Assembly (NCBI RefSeq): GCF_026319365.1
Contig: NZ_JAPDMS010000005.1
Span: 158,178-222,177, forward strand
Direction of reading: 5' to 3'
DNA length: 64,000 nucleotides
Source of the DNA: Methylophaga sp. OBS1
GTDB taxonomy: Bacteria; Pseudomonadota; Gammaproteobacteria; Nitrosococcales; Methylophagaceae
In this document: positions 63,147 to 64,000 of the stretch, in pieces
Numbering within the stretch: the stretch's first letter is position 1
Layout of the letters: every line of letters begins with the position of its first letter
Notes under the pieces: model-generated
Database searches by the model: none
The model's input: the letters and a program-made list of their open reading frames with translations, nothing else
Told to the model about the DNA's origin: nothing
Translations under genes and position numbers: made by a program

Positions 63147-64000
63147 ATGAAGCTGAAAACATTATCACTGGCGATGATGTCACTGGCTGTCGCAGGCGCG
63201 GCACAAGCTGACGAATTGCTGACTATGCAGAAGAACGCAAACAACTGGGTGATGCCAGCGGGTAACTATTCCAATACCCGTTATTCAGAGTTGACACAAA
63301 TCAATAAAGATAACGTCAAAGATCTGAACATGGCCTGGTCTTTCTCCACCGGTGTACTGCGTGGTCACGAAGGTAACTCACTGGTCATCGACGGCACCAT
63401 GTATGTTCACACGCCTTTCCCGAACATCGTGTTCGCGCTGGATCTGAACAACGACGGCGCCATCAAATGGAAGTACGAGCCTAAGCAAAACTACGACGAA
63501 ACTGTACCAGTCATGTGCTGTGACACCGTTAACCGTGGTCTGTCTTATGCCGACGGCAAAATCTTCCTGAACCAGGCTGATACCACCCTGGTCGCGCTGA
63601 ATGCGGCTGACGGCAGCGTTGTCTGGTCTGACAAACGTGACGATCCAAAAGTCGGTGCCACCAGCACAGCGGCAGCACACGTCTTTGATGACACCATCAT
63701 CGTCGGTATTTCAGGTGGTGAGTTCGGTGTCCGTGGTTACGTTCAAGCCTACGATCTCGACGGTAACGTGAAGTACAAAGCGTACAGCACCGGTCCTGAC
63801 GAGGAAATGCTGGTTGACCCTCAAAAAACCACTTCCATGTTGAAACCGGTTGGCAAAGATTCTTCTTTGAAAACCTGGCAGGGTGATCAGTGGAAAATCG
63901 GTGGTGGTACGACCTGGGGTTGGTATTCTTACGATCCTGACCTGAACCTGTTCTACTACGGTAACGGTAACCCCTCAACCTGGAACCCGGTTCAACGTCC
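63147..64000 (+). CDS. xoxF: Lanthanide-type methanol dehydrogenase XoxF, copy 3, 3' end outside window
   Basis: 284 codons visible, starting at ATG with a signal peptide identical to copy 2 (ending AQA). The CC pair at residues 124-125 is present, and the sequence follows copies 1 and 2 to [14 protein letters not shown], where the window ends just before the Asp-Tyr-Asp site. Long stretches are base-for-base the same as copy 2 (for example about 63677-63800), while others follow copy 1. AGAGG precedes the start. Lanthanide use is inferred from its paralogues, since the deciding residue is not in view. Confidence 0.93.
   Translation, partial: MKLKTLSLAMMSLAVAGAAQADELLTMQKNANNWVMPAGNYSNTRYSELTQINKDNVKDLNMAWSFSTGVLRGHEGNSLVIDGTMYVHTPFPNIVFALDLNNDGAIKWKYEPKQNYDETVPVMCCDTVNRGLSYADGKIFLNQADTTLVALNAADGSVVWSDKRDDPKVGATSTAAAHVFDDTIIVGISGGEFGVRGYVQAYDLDGNVKYKAYSTGPDEEMLVDPQKTTSMLKPVGKDSSLKTWQGDQWKIGGGTTWGWYSYDPDLNLFYYGNGNPSTWNPVQR

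Overview
The window looks like a chromosome segment of a methylotrophic gammaproteobacterium, most like Methylophaga. This is inferred from three tandem lanthanide-type XoxF methanol dehydrogenases, a stand-alone pqqA, Mo-cofactor genes, and gammaproteobacterial housekeeping genes (oligopeptidase A, ubiD, ybiI-, marC- and bepA-type). No phage, insertion sequence or CRISPR array was recognised.

Layout. 1-2.8 kb: 3' part of oligopeptidase A, a secreted protein and a DksA-type zinc-finger protein. 2.8-4.8 kb: an atypical patch with nested palindromes and an AT-rich HEPN-type gene broken by one in-frame stop codon. 4.9-12.6 kb: ubiD, a MarC protein, a MAPEG protein, moaE-moaD diverging from moaC, then a LysR-type-HTH/binding-protein regulator, an OprO/P-type porin and a TupA-like binding protein, probably for molybdate/tungstate, and a c-type cytochrome. 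12.7-18.8 kb: a DUF2333 protein and a four-gene Gld-type ABC operon. 18.8-21.5 kb: cheV and flgA-flgM-flgN, with sigma-28-like promoters before cheV and flgM. 21.5-27.9 kb: hemH, an epimerase, a DUF523/DUF1722 protein, a GGDEF-EAL protein and a Tat-exported histone-deacetylase-fold enzyme. 28-32.8 kb: rpfF facing rpfC-rpfG, a complete DSF quorum-sensing and c-di-GMP module. 32.9-39.4 kb: alkB-type and renalase-like genes, a large glycosidase-like/LPS-kinase fusion, a DUF485-actP acetate uptake pair and tRNA-Gly. 39.4-45.4 kb: a secreted protein, a small coiled-coil protein, a GGDEF and an HD-GYP protein, a GNAT protein, ilvD and tRNA-Arg. 45.5-48.9 kb: an AraC regulator diverging from a four-helix membrane protein and a VWA protein, then tusA-dsrE. 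48.9-53.6 kb: bepA-soxY-soxZ and a NarX/NarL-type two-component pair.

53.6-64 kb: pqqA (23 codons), then a repeated unit of two-component gene(s) followed by xoxF. The order is kinase+regulator-xoxF1, regulator-xoxF2, kinase+regulator-xoxF3; xoxF3 runs off the window. xoxF1 and xoxF2 both carry the Asp-Tyr-Asp motif of lanthanide enzymes and share an identical 3' flank. All three genes share a promoter-like block about 70 bp upstream of the start codon.

The most interesting parts are the XoxF array with one regulatory module per gene copy, the Rpf/DSF system in an apparent methylotroph, the fused LPS-kinase protein, and the porin/TupA/regulator set without its own ABC transporter genes.
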